A program made the position numbers and the translations under genes. DNA of 64,000 bases from Algoriphagus sp. CAU 1675 (GTDB lineage Bacteria; Bacteroidota; Bacteroidia; Cytophagales; Cyclobacteriaceae): assembly GCF_029222925.1 (NCBI RefSeq), contig NZ_JARHUI010000002.1, positions 248,001 through 312,000 on the forward strand. The letters are read 5' to 3'. Under the pieces are notes generated by a model. It had not been told where the DNA came from. It did not search any database and worked only from the letters and a program-made list of their open reading frames with translations. The stretch's first letter is position 1. Every line of letters begins with the position of its first letter. This document shows, piece by piece, positions 50,492 to 59,983 of the stretch.

Positions 50492-51222
50492 TTAAGGATA
50501 CGGATTTTTTAATTCATATTCAAACTAGATTTTCTTGAAGAGGTTGTCAGTTGCAGGTTATTGAGTTGAAGCCTATCGGTTATCGTCACTGCAAGGAGGC
50601 CATAAGCCGACGTGGCAGTCTCATAAATAAGTTGGAGGGTATGGATTTTTAGTAGTGCCAATTGCTAACTACAGACTCCATTCTACATAAAAGAAAAGCC
50701 CCGTAGGGGCGCAAGATGGTAGCCATGGGTGTAGCGCTAGTGGAACCCATGGTATAAAAATCAAAAGGCCACATCCTCCGGTGCAGGATCGTATTGAGAA
50801 CAGATCAACAAAATACCGGAGGACGGGGACGGGTGGGGAGATTGCAGCATGAAATGGAATTGCAAATTCCAAGAATTCCAGGAAAAGAGTCCCGCTTCCC
50901 GAGAAGCAGGACAACAAGGAAGAAGCCCCATGGCGATAGACGGAATCGCAAATCACTGGAATCCAAGGACTAGCCAACTTCCGTAAAGCCTTCATTTACC
51001 CCTGAGTCCGCCCCATTTTAAAGCACTTCAGCCAGAGCTACAGATGGATGGACTGGGCAGCGAGTTGCTAATCGCTGATTTGTACCTTTCAACCGACAAC
51101 AATCGACTACTTTCGGATACAAGTGATTGTTTCCCGACTACTGAATTCCCATTCTCTCAACTTTGACTCATCGATTTCCTCTGGCGAAACGAAATCTTTT
51201 TTCTCACTTAAATCACAATCTT
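50492..51222. repeat. Intergenic cluster of dispersed repeats and REP-like hairpins
   Basis: A 731-base gene-free region. It holds TTGTCAGTTGCAGGTTA (50544-50560, same as 47594), a REP-like element (CACTGCAAGGAGGCCATAAG-type, 50587-50620), the hairpin GCCCC-GTA-GGGGC (50698-50710), the hairpin CCATGGGT / ACCCATGG (50723-50752) and CAGGACAACAAGGAA (50907-50921). Several are of types common between Bacteroidota genes. A 108-codon frame across it is spurious. Confidence 0.7.
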
Positions 51223-51573
51223 ATGAATGCGCTAAGAAACAGAGTTCAACTCATCGGCCACCTAGGTGGCAAAGTGGAAGTAAAAACCCTTGACTCCGGC
51301 AAAAAAGTCGGCAAAGTCAGCCTCGCAACCCACGAAACCTACAAAAACCAAAAAGGTGAAAAAGTAACAGAAACCACCTGGCACAATCTTGTAATATGGG
51401 GCAAACAGGTTGAAATCCTGGAAAAATATACTGACAAAGGTTCCGAAATTGCAGTGGAAGGCAAATTGACCAATAGAGATTATACCGATAAGGAAGGAAT
51501 CAAGCGTAATATTACAGAAGTCGTGGTCAGCGACCTGTTGCTTATGGGAAATAAAACTGACCAGAATGCCTGA
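51223..51573 (+). CDS. ssb: Single-stranded DNA-binding protein, 116 aa
   Basis: A single OB-fold protein that coats single-stranded DNA in replication and repair. It begins MNALRNRVQLIGHLGGKVEV and contains WHNLVIWGKQVEILEKYTDKG, the usual SSB core, then LTNRDYTDKEGIKRNITEVVV. It lacks the long acidic tail of the E. coli protein and may be a second, short SSB paralog (common in Bacteroidota). ATG 51223 is used since the upstream frame to 51163 has no homology. It converges on the phosphatase operon. Confidence 0.9.
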   Translation: MNALRNRVQLIGHLGGKVEVKTLDSGKKVGKVSLATHETYKNQKGEKVTETTWHNLVIWGKQVEILEKYTDKGSEIAVEGKLTNRDYTDKEGIKRNITEVVVSDLLLMGNKTDQNA

Positions 51574-51592
51574 TCCGAGATTTATCAAAACA

Positions 51593-51625
51593 AAGAGGGA
51601 GGTCATTTTTGTAGGCCTCCCTCTT
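51593..51625. terminator. Bidirectional terminator between ssb and phosphoesterase genes
   Basis: AAGAGGGAGG (51593-51602) pairs with CCTCCCTCTT (51616-51625); A/T-rich ends give T tracts on both strands. It stands 20 bases after the ssb stop and 30 bases before the minus-strand gene end. Confidence 0.85.
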
Positions 51626-51654
51626 AATTTTTACTCTCTAACAAATCAACCTGA

Positions 51655-53337
51655 TCATTTCTTATTTATTCTAAATTCATCCAAAACCTCTCCCCCTAAA
51701 CCAAATACCTGAAGTTGAATGGCGTCTTCTTTCAGGTTCATGATTCCATAATGGTGTTTTTTCACCAAAAGATCCATTTCAGGGTAAGCCGAACTCATCC
51801 CTTCTTTTTCTAAGCCTCCACCAGCTCCCCCCACTATCAGAAAATGAACCCTGTTACCTGAGAATTCCCCGGTCCAACGTTCATAGTCATGGGTATGCCC
51901 GGCTTGTACAATATCAATCAAACCCTTGTGAAAGTAGGGTTCCAGTAGTTCGCGAATGGACTCTTCTCCATGGTAATCCGGCCAACCTTGTGAATAAGGA
52001 GGCTGATGAAGTACGACCATCTTCCAAGGACTGGAAGCCCACTTTTCTGAATTCAACTGTTTATCCATCCATTCCCTTTGCTCACTACCTTCAGGAAGAG
52101 AAACAGGAAAAAACGTATTCGGATCCAAAGTCATGACTGCTAGTGGTCCAAAAAACTGCAGCCCATAGGTTTTCTGTTTCTCCTTAAAAAGATAAGCGTG
52201 CATTGGTTTGGGCTTTAGATCCTCATAAAACCCATCGTAGTCATGATTGCCCGGGACCAAAAGCTGCAGTGTTTTCATTTCGCCCAGTACCTGTAAAAGT
52301 CTAGGGTACGCCAATTCCTCCGAACCATTATTGACCAGGTCCCCTGCCCCTACACTTAAATCCACTTGATGCTTTTCGATCTCTTCGGATATTTTTCGGA
52401 AAGTTTCCCAACCTCCCTGAGAGTCTCCCCAAATAGCAATTTTTACTGAATCCTTGGCGACTGGAAGTTCAAATTCGAAGCTGCCTTGATGGGATTTTCC
52501 CTGAAACAGTTCAAAACTAAGGGAAGACTCCTTACTCAAATCATAATTAAAAATTCCGTCCTGAGACTGAACCTTTACCTCCTTTCCACCCTGAAAAACA
52601 AGCCTCGCCTCGCCTCCTTGTTCACTGACCCAACGGAGAAAAGGAATGCCATCAGTACCAAGCAAAAGCAAGGGGCTGGTAAATACGATGGGATAGGATT
52701 TTAGAATTTCTCCTCGTTCTTCGAAGGACAATTTCTCCAATTGATCCTTCAGAGACTCGTCCTCCAAAAGATCCAGTTTGCGCCGGGTAAGAACAGAATC
52801 TCTTCTTACCTGAAGAGAATTCTTCCACTTCCAATAATTTTCCTCTTTCATCCAGTGGATTTTCCTCAATCCACCCGCCATCGCATTGTTGACTACCCGT
52901 AGTATTAAACTTCTTTTGCCAGCTCCCTTGACCTCAAATAGTTCTCTTTCCGGGGATCTTTTTACTCTTTCGCCATCCAACCAGACCTGCACCCCATCAT
53001 CCGCGTCAACAATTAAAACCCCCTGATCCAAAAATCCTTCCCAGTGATACCACATAGAATGATTGGGAAGACTAAGCCGATGTGGAAGCAAAATATGCTC
53101 ACCAGTATCCATCACACCCGGAAATTCCCTTTCAATCCCGGGGATAGAATCCGAGCCTAAATACCTCCAACCGGAATCCAAAAGGAAAAGATTTTCTCCA
53201 GAAAATCCATCATCCAGATATTCCCCAATCTGAAAACCATCCGAAAAAAATACCTCTCCGAAAGTCGGAGAGGTAGATTTTGGCTGACAGGCCTGAATCA
53301 ACAACAGCGCACAACAGCCTATCCAAAATGTTCTCAT
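51655..53337 (-). CDS. Metallophosphoesterase, lipoprotein, 560 aa
   Basis: A calcineurin-like phosphatase placed outside the cytoplasm (MRTFWIGCCALLLIQAC lipobox, Cys about 17). An N-terminal beta-rich domain (about 25-290) carries a carbohydrate-binding-like region. The catalytic domain shows the five blocks WGDSQG, GAGDLVNNG, VPGNHDYDG, LHQPPYSQGW and GHTHDYERW, so the two-metal site is complete. It overlaps the upstream phosphatase gene by four bases. With the SusCD pair ahead of it, it likely removes phosphate from an imported or surface-bound ester. Confidence 0.92.
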   Translation of the reverse strand: MRTFWIGCCALLLIQACQPKSTSPTFGEVFFSDGFQIGEYLDDGFSGENLFLLDSGWRYLGSDSIPGIEREFPGVMDTGEHILLPHRLSLPNHSMWYHWEGFLDQGVLIVDADDGVQVWLDGERVKRSPERELFEVKGAGKRSLILRVVNNAMAGGLRKIHWMKEENYWKWKNSLQVRRDSVLTRRKLDLLEDESLKDQLEKLSFEERGEILKSYPIVFTSPLLLLGTDGIPFLRWVSEQGGEARLVFQGGKEVKVQSQDGIFNYDLSKESSLSFELFQGKSHQGSFEFELPVAKDSVKIAIWGDSQGGWETFRKISEEIEKHQVDLSVGAGDLVNNGSEELAYPRLLQVLGEMKTLQLLVPGNHDYDGFYEDLKPKPMHAYLFKEKQKTYGLQFFGPLAVMTLDPNTFFPVSLPEGSEQREWMDKQLNSEKWASSPWKMVVLHQPPYSQGWPDYHGEESIRELLEPYFHKGLIDIVQAGHTHDYERWTGEFSGNRVHFLIVGGAGGGLEKEGMSSAYPEMDLLVKKHHYGIMNLKEDAIQLQVFGLGGEVLDEFRINKK

Positions 53338-54425
53338 TGAATCATTTCTTCAATTACGGCTCCTGCTTTTTCATCCGGATACTCCAAACCCAGCAAAGTA
53401 AAAATGGTTCGTGCGATTCGGGCTGAATACCACTGCCCCTCTACCTTCATTTCACCACCTGCGGGCGTATCCGGTCCGATCGCTGCCATCCAGATTTGTC
53501 CAGCCACAGGAATGGAAGCTCCATGGCTTCTCCAGCTCGTCTTGCTGGTTCCACGACCATGGTCTGTAGTGATGATCATGGTAGTTTTATCCTTGTATTG
53601 TGGATCTGACTGGATCATTTCCCAAATTTCCCGAATGTAGTCATCAGTCTGACGAGCTGACCAGAGGTATTCGTCGTAATGATTGCCATGGGCCCAATCG
53701 TCGGTTTCTCCATAGGCAATGTAAAGCACCTTAGGTTTGTGCTTCTTGATGGCTTCCAATGCGTAATGATGGGTAAAGGGATCCAAACGAACTCCGCCCC
53801 AAGGCCCGCGGATTTCATCCTGCATTCGATTGATCAATAGCTCTCTATCCGTCAGGTTATTTCCTTCTGCCTTGTCAAAACCGGCATTTACCGGAACCCC
53901 GCTACGCTCTTCATTTACGATGTAAGGAAACACATCCCAGCTTCCAAAGGCCATTACCTTCCCCTGGTACTCAGGTCTCTGATTGAGGTATTCCAAAAAA
54001 GTCACGTTTGGATTGTTGATTTTTGAATTGGAATTGATTCGCTCATCATCCGCAAATCCACTCAACACCTCATTGTAGCCTGGGTAGGAAAACCACATGG
54101 AATTGCTGTTGTTGACAAAATTTCCATACGCCCGGTTTCCATAGATTTGCCCTTCTTTCGCAAGAGTGTTCCAGAAGAAGGGAAGCAATTTTTCCCTTCG
54201 GATTTGGGAGTTTTCATCCCAAAAATCCTCCAGCAAAGAGCCGGCTGTTTTGATCATACCGGTATCATCCACCAACAGCGAGTCGGCTCCCTTGAAGACT
54301 TCCTGCCAGCGCATCCCATCCAAGGTGATCAGGACGATGTTTTCTGTTTTATAATTCGTTTGGGAAAATGCCTGAGCAGCTCCCAGAAACAGAGCCAAGG
54401 TCAGTAGCAAATTGCGTTTAATCAT
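53334..54425 (-). CDS. Alkaline-phosphatase-superfamily hydrolase, secreted, 363 aa
   Basis: A phosphodiesterase/phosphomonoesterase-type enzyme with a signal peptide (LALFLGAAQAFSQ). Metal-site elements are visible: VLITLDGMRWQEVF (first Asp), MWFSYPGYNEVLSG (nucleophile region), DDWAHGNHYDEYLW (Asp, His) and ITTDHGRGTS...HGA (Asp-His, His). This is the NPP/iPGM-like layout. It lies 79 bases after susD and overlaps the metallophosphoesterase by ATGA. The pair could act in series on diesters and then monoesters. Confidence 0.88.
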   Translation of the reverse strand: MIKRNLLLTLALFLGAAQAFSQTNYKTENIVLITLDGMRWQEVFKGADSLLVDDTGMIKTAGSLLEDFWDENSQIRREKLLPFFWNTLAKEGQIYGNRAYGNFVNNSNSMWFSYPGYNEVLSGFADDERINSNSKINNPNVTFLEYLNQRPEYQGKVMAFGSWDVFPYIVNEERSGVPVNAGFDKAEGNNLTDRELLINRMQDEIRGPWGGVRLDPFTHHYALEAIKKHKPKVLYIAYGETDDWAHGNHYDEYLWSARQTDDYIREIWEMIQSDPQYKDKTTMIITTDHGRGTSKTSWRSHGASIPVAGQIWMAAIGPDTPAGGEMKVEGQWYSARIARTIFTLLGLEYPDEKAGAVIEEMIQ

Positions 54426-54504
54426 GGTAAAAGTTTTTTTAGAAAAGAATCCTGTACCAGTTTCCCGGTACAGGATAGATTGATTTAAGATAATGGTTTT
54501 TTGA

Positions 54505-56055
54505 TTAATCTACATCCCACCATACACGGGTTGTCAGGTTGTCTGCACCCTGACGGGCAATGGCAGCCTTATAATTCTCTCCATTCAGAGACTGAACAGA
54601 AGATGGATACATATAGCGAACGGGGACCGTGTTGATATAAGCCGCAGGACCAGGTAGGATTTTCGGATAGTCAGTTCTTCTCCAGTCATACCAGCCTTCC
54701 AGACCATTAAAGAAAAGAGCCAACCACTTTTGAGTGCCTATTTTAGCAAGTTTTTCAGTTGCTGTCCCGGTATAGGCCACATCTGCCTGGGCAAAATAGG
54801 ATTCATCAACCACCAATTTTTCAGAAATCTGGCTTAAGCCAATCGCCTCATAGCGTTCTTTGTAATAGTCAATGGAAGCCTGGATTCCGTTTCTGTAGTA
54901 TTCTTCTGCAGAACCTGTGGAAATATAACCTCTTTCCCTAGCCTCTGCCAATACAAACTGCAGCTCGGCATAGCTCATCAAAATCGCTTGGTATCCTGTT
55001 GGGTTAGCCAATGAAGTACAGGCAGAACAAGACCAAAGAAGACCGACTCTGGAAATAAAATTCGAACCTCCTTTAGCAGGATCTCCTGCAGGAGAATACT
55101 GCAAAGCCTCCTCATCAGCCAGTCCATTGGGCACTCCTTGGTAATCATCAACTTCACCGATAATACCGGCTCCGGAATCATTGGTCGGCTGGGCATAAGC
55201 AAACAGGCGAGGATCATTCAAATCCTTCAATACACCTTCCATTTTTTCGCTCAGTCTATATTCATCAAATGAACCTGAACGCGTGGTGTAAAGTGGATGC
55301 TGATTGGGTACATCCTGTAGATACTGCAATGCAGCCTGCTCCTCATTGGAGATGAAGATGGGAGTTTGTGCCGGGTTATTCAAAATTGCCTGCATGGCAG
55401 CCGATGGGTCCTGACGATCCGAAAGTCTCATCAAGATTCTCAAGCGAAGTGAGTTGGCAAACTTCTTCCATCTCAAAACATCACCTTCAAACAAAATATC
55501 TCCTTCTACTGATTCGTAGGAAGAACCCAACAAATCATTTGCCTCCTGCAGTTCTGCCAGGATACCGCTGTAGATTTCTTCCTGGGTATCAAACTTTGGA
55601 TAGTTGATGGCTTCTTTGGCTTGGGTTGCTTCAGAATAAGGCAACTCCCCGTAAGCATCTGTCATAAATGCGAACATATGGGCTCTCATCACCTTTGCGA
55701 TTCCTACATAGTTATTTTGTCCGGCCTCAGATGAAATCCGGATCACATTGTTGAGGTCACGAAGCGAATTATAGAAGTTATTATAAGGATTGCCTGCAGG
55801 CCCCCAATTGTATCGGTCTTCATTGGTAAACTGGATTTTTGCGGTTTGTTGCACGACCACATTTCCGATTCCCCAAGCTGCCCCTGCAATCTCATTGGTG
55901 GTGTTTCGAATTATAGTTGGCAATAAAAGGCTGGAAGAAACTGTCTCCGGGCTGTTTGGATTAACATTGATAGTTTCAAAATCCTTGTCGCAGGAACTTA
56001 GTCCCATTACGAGGGCAAAACCTAATCCCGCGATGTATTTAGTATTGAATTGCAT
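54505..56055 (-). CDS. SusD/RagB-family nutrient-binding lipoprotein, 516 aa
   Basis: An outer-surface lipoprotein (FALVMGLSSC, Cys about 22) that captures ligand and closes the SusC barrel like a lid. TPR-like helices and the family features NVNPNSPETVS at the start and YAELQFVLAEARERGYIS near residue 360 are visible (SusD_2-like). It is 35 bases downstream of susC and starts a segment ending with two phosphatase genes. The bound compound is probably phosphorylated, by context only. Confidence 0.93.
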   Translation of the reverse strand: MQFNTKYIAGLGFALVMGLSSCDKDFETINVNPNSPETVSSSLLLPTIIRNTTNEIAGAAWGIGNVVVQQTAKIQFTNEDRYNWGPAGNPYNNFYNSLRDLNNVIRISSEAGQNNYVGIAKVMRAHMFAFMTDAYGELPYSEATQAKEAINYPKFDTQEEIYSGILAELQEANDLLGSSYESVEGDILFEGDVLRWKKFANSLRLRILMRLSDRQDPSAAMQAILNNPAQTPIFISNEEQAALQYLQDVPNQHPLYTTRSGSFDEYRLSEKMEGVLKDLNDPRLFAYAQPTNDSGAGIIGEVDDYQGVPNGLADEEALQYSPAGDPAKGGSNFISRVGLLWSCSACTSLANPTGYQAILMSYAELQFVLAEARERGYISTGSAEEYYRNGIQASIDYYKERYEAIGLSQISEKLVVDESYFAQADVAYTGTATEKLAKIGTQKWLALFFNGLEGWYDWRRTDYPKILPGPAAYINTVPVRYMYPSSVQSLNGENYKAAIARQGADNLTTRVWWDVD

Positions 56056-56090
56056 GATTTCTGTGTGTTTAATTTTTCAGGTTCCGAGAA

Positions 56091-59000
56091 TTAAAACTTG
56101 ACGTTCAGGTTGAATCCAACACTTCTGGTAGAAGGGAAAGCCATGTTTTCAATACCCGGCTGAAGGGTTCCTCCAGACATGGAAAGTGTTTCAGGGTCGA
56201 AGTGAGGGTTTTCAGTCCAAAGAGCCAGATTACGGGCAACAAGGGAAATTTTCACATCTTGTACTGGCAATTTGCCTAATACAGATCTTGGCACGGTGTA
56301 TCCAATAGTCACTTCACGAAGTTTCAGGAAGGTAGCGTCATATTTGGCCGCTTCCACGTTGTTTCGCTCGTAATAACGGTTGTGCCAGTTTCTTGAAGAG
56401 ATCTTGATGGTGTTCGGAGTGTATGAACCGTCTGCATTTTTGATCACACCCGGGCTGACAATTCCGTTTCCGTCAACAGATAGATCATAACCATTTTCAC
56501 GTCCGTACAAAGTCTCCTCCAACTGACCGGAAGTACTTCCGATGGTTTTGGTTCGGGAAACTACAATCCCACCGTATCTGAAATCAAACAAGAAGCCCAG
56601 GGAAAGTCCTTTGTAGCTGAAGTTATTTTGCAAGCCCAGCATCCAATCCGGGTTGTAATTCCCCTGAAGTTTCAAGGTAGGATCAGTAATTGGTGTACCT
56701 GATGTGGTATGGACGATCTGTCCGTAGTAAGGAGAAGCTGGATCTTCTACTCTCAAGAAACCAGAGCCGTAAATATTACCCATTCTTTCACCGATTCGGG
56801 CCTGGATATTGGCACCGTTTCTTCCGGTCAAGGTATACGTATCCAAACCTTCAGTCAACTCCAACACCTTACCTCTGGTTCGGGTAAAATTGGCAGTGAA
56901 ATTCCAGTTCAATCCATCTTGAGAAACAACGGGAGCTCCATTGAGAACTATTTCAATCCCTTTGTTCTGGATCTCTCCGGCATTGATGATTCTGGAAGCA
57001 TAACCGGTCGCAATATCCAATTCAATTGGGATGATCTGGTTTCTTGTTCTGTTGTCAAAATAGGTGAAGTCCAGTCCCAGTCTTCCGCTTAGAAAACGGA
57101 TATCCAAACCTGTTTCGAAGGCTGCAGTTCTTTCCGGTTTCAAGTCTGCATTGGAAAGTCTGGAAGATTCGGATTTGGCCTGGATAGAACCCCAAGCTGT
57201 CTGTGAATTGTAGACATTGCTCAGGCTGTATGGATCTGTATCATTCCCCACTTCTGCATAAGCCACTCTGCCTTTCAGGAAAGAAATGGTTTCCGGAAAG
57301 GTAATCATGTCTGAAATCACGGCGCTGAAAGTAGCGGAAGGATAGAAATAGCTGTTGTTTCCTACTGGAAGTGTACTGGACCAGTCATTTCTTCCGGTGA
57401 CATCCAGGAAAAGGATATTCTTGTATCCGATTTGACCGAATCCATATAGTGAGTTGATTCTCTTTTCAGAATTGTACTGGCTCACCTGAAGGTTCACCGC
57501 AGTATTGGTAAAGTTGTAGATTCCCGGAATCAACAACTGAGGAGCCACGGTCTGCAAGTAGCGGTTTTCCTGACGCATTTGGTTACCACCCACGGCAACA
57601 CTGTATGACCAAACCGGCTTGGTATGCTCAGAATAGGTTAAAAGGAAATCAGAGTTTTGCTCCGTAAAGTAAACATTATCTTCTCTGTAGTTTCCTTTAG
57701 GGAATCGCTGCGTACTGAAAGCACGCTTTCTGTCTCTCAGTTCATTGTAGGTATCCAAACCGGTACGCACCATCAAGTTCAGCTTGTCTGTGAACTTGTA
57801 GTTCAGGGAAACATTCCCAAAAATTCTATCCTTTGACTGCCCGTTGGTATTTTCATACACGTTGAAATAGGGGTTGTCGTGGTAGTTGTAATTGTAGTTG
57901 AACTGCTGCACGCCTTCCCTACCCTTCATCCAATAATTTCTCAGATTGGAAGTATTGATCTGACGACCATACCAGATCCAGAGGTACATCAGGTTTTCTG
58001 TACCATAACTGATATTTGGACGGTTTCCGCTATTGCTTCTTTGGAAATTAACTGCTGAATTTACTGTCAACTTATCCGTTACATTGATTCCACCGTTCAT
58101 TGCGATGGTATTTCTTTTCAGGTCTGTATTTGGTACAATTCCCTTCTGATCCAGATTGGTCCAGGAAAGTCTGATGTTTGCATTTTCGCTGGACCCCGCC
58201 AAAGCAACGTTATTGGAAAGCGTTACTCCCGTTTCGAAGAAGTTGTTGATGTTGTCGGGTTGTGAAGCCCAGGGAGTTGGAGTGATGGTACTTCCAGCTG
58301 GAGCATTTAAGTCTCCGCCTCTGTAACCTGCCACTGATCTTGGAGAATCAAATTGAGGAAGCAGCAATCCGGCATCCAATTCAGGACCCCAGCTTTCATC
58401 CACCCCATCAGCGATACCGGCACCCGCACCGTTCACAAATTCAAATTGTCCATTATTACCCTGTCCATATTTATTCTGCCATTGAGGCAAAACCAAAGGA
58501 TTGTCAAAGGTGGTATTGGAGTTGATGGTCACTCCCAGTCCTTTCTTTCCTTTTCCTGATTTGGTAGTGATCAAAATAGCTCCGTTGGCTGCTCTTGAGC
58601 CATACAAGGCTGCGGCAGCCGGGCCTTTAAGGACTGTCATCGAGGCAATGTCATCCGGGTTGATTTCACCGGCAGCATTTCCGTAATCCACTTCCTGATT
58701 TCCAGAACCGGTAGATCCTACCACATTATTGGAAATAGGCACACCATCCACCACAAATAGCGGTTGGTTGGCGTTGATATTGAGAGAAGATTCCCCTCTA
58801 ATTGTCACTCGGGTGGAGCCCCCTATTCCAGAGGTTCCACTGGTAATCTGCACCCCTGCCACACGGCCGCTCAAGGAGTTGATGACATTGGTTTCCCTGG
58901 CTTCTGTAAACCGGTCTCCACTTACTGCTTGCACAGAATAACCCAAGGCTTTGGTTTCCCGCTCAACTCCCAATGCCGTTACCACTACTTCATTAAGGGC

Positions 59001-59306
59001 TACACCCTCGTTCAAGGTCACGTGGATCACTGAGGAATTCCCTACGATTCTCTCGACAGTTTCGAATCCCACAAATGAAAAAACAAGCGTTTCCGAAGGA
59101 GATGCCTGAATAAAATACGAACCGTCACCATTCGTAACGGTGCCTCTGGTAGTTCCTTTTACCATCACCGTAGCTCCTGGAAGGGGCTCGTTGGATGAGT
59201 CACTTACTTTTCCTTCCACCCTCATTTGTTGGGCCTGGGAGAAGTTGAGGATGAAGAGCATGCATGCCACTATCATTCCTTGCCAAATGCTTTTTTTAGC
59301 AGTCAT
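56091..59306 (-). CDS. SusC/RagA-family TonB-linked outer-membrane transporter, about 1071 aa
   Basis: The barrel half of a SusCD nutrient importer. A signal peptide (LFILNFSQA) leads to a carboxypeptidase-like domain (about 29-100: VEGKVSDSSNEPLPGATV) and the plug (about 115-230), with IASMTVLKGPAAAALYGSRAA, the SusC mark. The long barrel ends in NVKF. ATG 59306 (MTAKKSIWQ) is chosen; the frame extends to 59357 but that adds a charged leader. First gene of a four-gene operon with susD, a phosphatase and a metallophosphoesterase. No regulator or anti-sigma gene lies beside it. Confidence 0.95.
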   Translation of the reverse strand: MTAKKSIWQGMIVACMLFILNFSQAQQMRVEGKVSDSSNEPLPGATVMVKGTTRGTVTNGDGSYFIQASPSETLVFSFVGFETVERIVGNSSVIHVTLNEGVALNEVVVTALGVERETKALGYSVQAVSGDRFTEARETNVINSLSGRVAGVQITSGTSGIGGSTRVTIRGESSLNINANQPLFVVDGVPISNNVVGSTGSGNQEVDYGNAAGEINPDDIASMTVLKGPAAAALYGSRAANGAILITTKSGKGKKGLGVTINSNTTFDNPLVLPQWQNKYGQGNNGQFEFVNGAGAGIADGVDESWGPELDAGLLLPQFDSPRSVAGYRGGDLNAPAGSTITPTPWASQPDNINNFFETGVTLSNNVALAGSSENANIRLSWTNLDQKGIVPNTDLKRNTIAMNGGINVTDKLTVNSAVNFQRSNSGNRPNISYGTENLMYLWIWYGRQINTSNLRNYWMKGREGVQQFNYNYNYHDNPYFNVYENTNGQSKDRIFGNVSLNYKFTDKLNLMVRTGLDTYNELRDRKRAFSTQRFPKGNYREDNVYFTEQNSDFLLTYSEHTKPVWSYSVAVGGNQMRQENRYLQTVAPQLLIPGIYNFTNTAVNLQVSQYNSEKRINSLYGFGQIGYKNILFLDVTGRNDWSSTLPVGNNSYFYPSATFSAVISDMITFPETISFLKGRVAYAEVGNDTDPYSLSNVYNSQTAWGSIQAKSESSRLSNADLKPERTAAFETGLDIRFLSGRLGLDFTYFDNRTRNQIIPIELDIATGYASRIINAGEIQNKGIEIVLNGAPVVSQDGLNWNFTANFTRTRGKVLELTEGLDTYTLTGRNGANIQARIGERMGNIYGSGFLRVEDPASPYYGQIVHTTSGTPITDPTLKLQGNYNPDWMLGLQNNFSYKGLSLGFLFDFRYGGIVVSRTKTIGSTSGQLEETLYGRENGYDLSVDGNGIVSPGVIKNADGSYTPNTIKISSRNWHNRYYERNNVEAAKYDATFLKLREVTIGYTVPRSVLGKLPVQDVKISLVARNLALWTENPHFDPETLSMSGGTLQPGIENMAFPSTRSVGFNLNVKF

Positions 59307-59354
59307 TGTAAGTAAATGTTTTGAATACGTGATTTTTTTGGTTAAAAATTTTAC

Positions 59355-59362
59355 CAAAGCTA
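59355..59362 (-). promoter_or_regulatory. -7 box upstream of susC
   Basis: The minus strand reads TAGCTTTG, an exact TAnnTTTG match, ending 48 bases before ATG 59306. No TTG is at the expected -33 distance. Confidence 0.35.
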
Positions 59363-59745
59363 TACCCGCATTATTCGCTGGGAGTTAAATCACCTTTATC
59401 AAAAAATGAATTATCCAAATGTTAAAACTCTAAATTCAGGCTATAAAAGGCAATAATTGAAAAAAGAGCATATTAAGTGCACTTAACAGGAAGAGGGATA
59501 TTTCCTGATTTTTATCTTTTTATTATCAAGAAATATATAGAAACATTAAACAAATTACCTTTTAGATAAAATACTTGGCGAACTCGGAGCCATTAAAAGA
59601 ATCTACCCCTGTCCAAAATTGAATTTTGGGTGTCCGATAGTAGGACAATTACACAGAAATCAGAATTATAAAATATTGATTATCAAATAGTTTTTTAATA
59701 AGGCACTGAACTTGTGTTTTATTTTATAACCAAATAAAACATCCC
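59363..59745. other. Intergenic region upstream of susC with a 14-base palindrome
   Basis: About 380 gene-free bases between the divergent susC operon and the small membrane protein gene. The clearest element is TTAAGTGCACTTAA at 59473-59486, a perfect palindrome, about 167 bases before the susC start. It has no T-run and could be an operator. The rest is A/T-rich. Confidence 0.5.
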
Positions 59746-59937
59746 ATGTTGACCTTTCTTGCTTGGCTGATTCTGTTAATCTTATGTTGGCCAATTGCTA
59801 TTTTGGCACTCATTCTCTACCCCATCGTTTGGTTGCTGTTGCTTCCATTCAGGTTGCTGGGGTTTGCGATAGACCTTTCTTTTGACCTAATCCGGAATAT
59901 TTTCAGTCTTCCTTTTAGGATTCTATCGGGAAGATAA
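59746..59937 (+). CDS. Small hydrophobic membrane protein, 63 aa
   Basis: Nearly all residues 5-45 are hydrophobic (two likely helices), then a short amphipathic stretch ends in SGR. Short proteins of this kind are found conserved in Bacteroidota but have no assigned job. The A-rich sequence before the ATG is a normal leader for this phylum. It is followed by a hairpin and stands alone. Confidence 0.6.
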   Translation: MLTFLAWLILLILCWPIAILALILYPIVWLLLLPFRLLGFAIDLSFDLIRNIFSLPFRILSGR

Positions 59938-59956
59938 GCCGGAAGAAAAATAAAAA

Positions 59957-59979
59957 AAGCCCGGGTTCAATCCGGGCTT
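59957..59979. terminator. Terminator between the small gene and sulfatase 1
   Basis: AAGCCCGG (59957-59964) pairs with CCGGGCTT (59972-59979). On the minus strand it is followed by TTTTTATTTT, so it mainly ends the sulfatase transcript; the plus-strand tail is weaker. Confidence 0.85.
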
Positions 59980-59983
59980 CAAT

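Noticed and set aside
50669-50995. 108-codon minus-strand frame in the repeat-rich spacer
   Set aside because: It runs across REP-like hairpins and repeats; not a gene.
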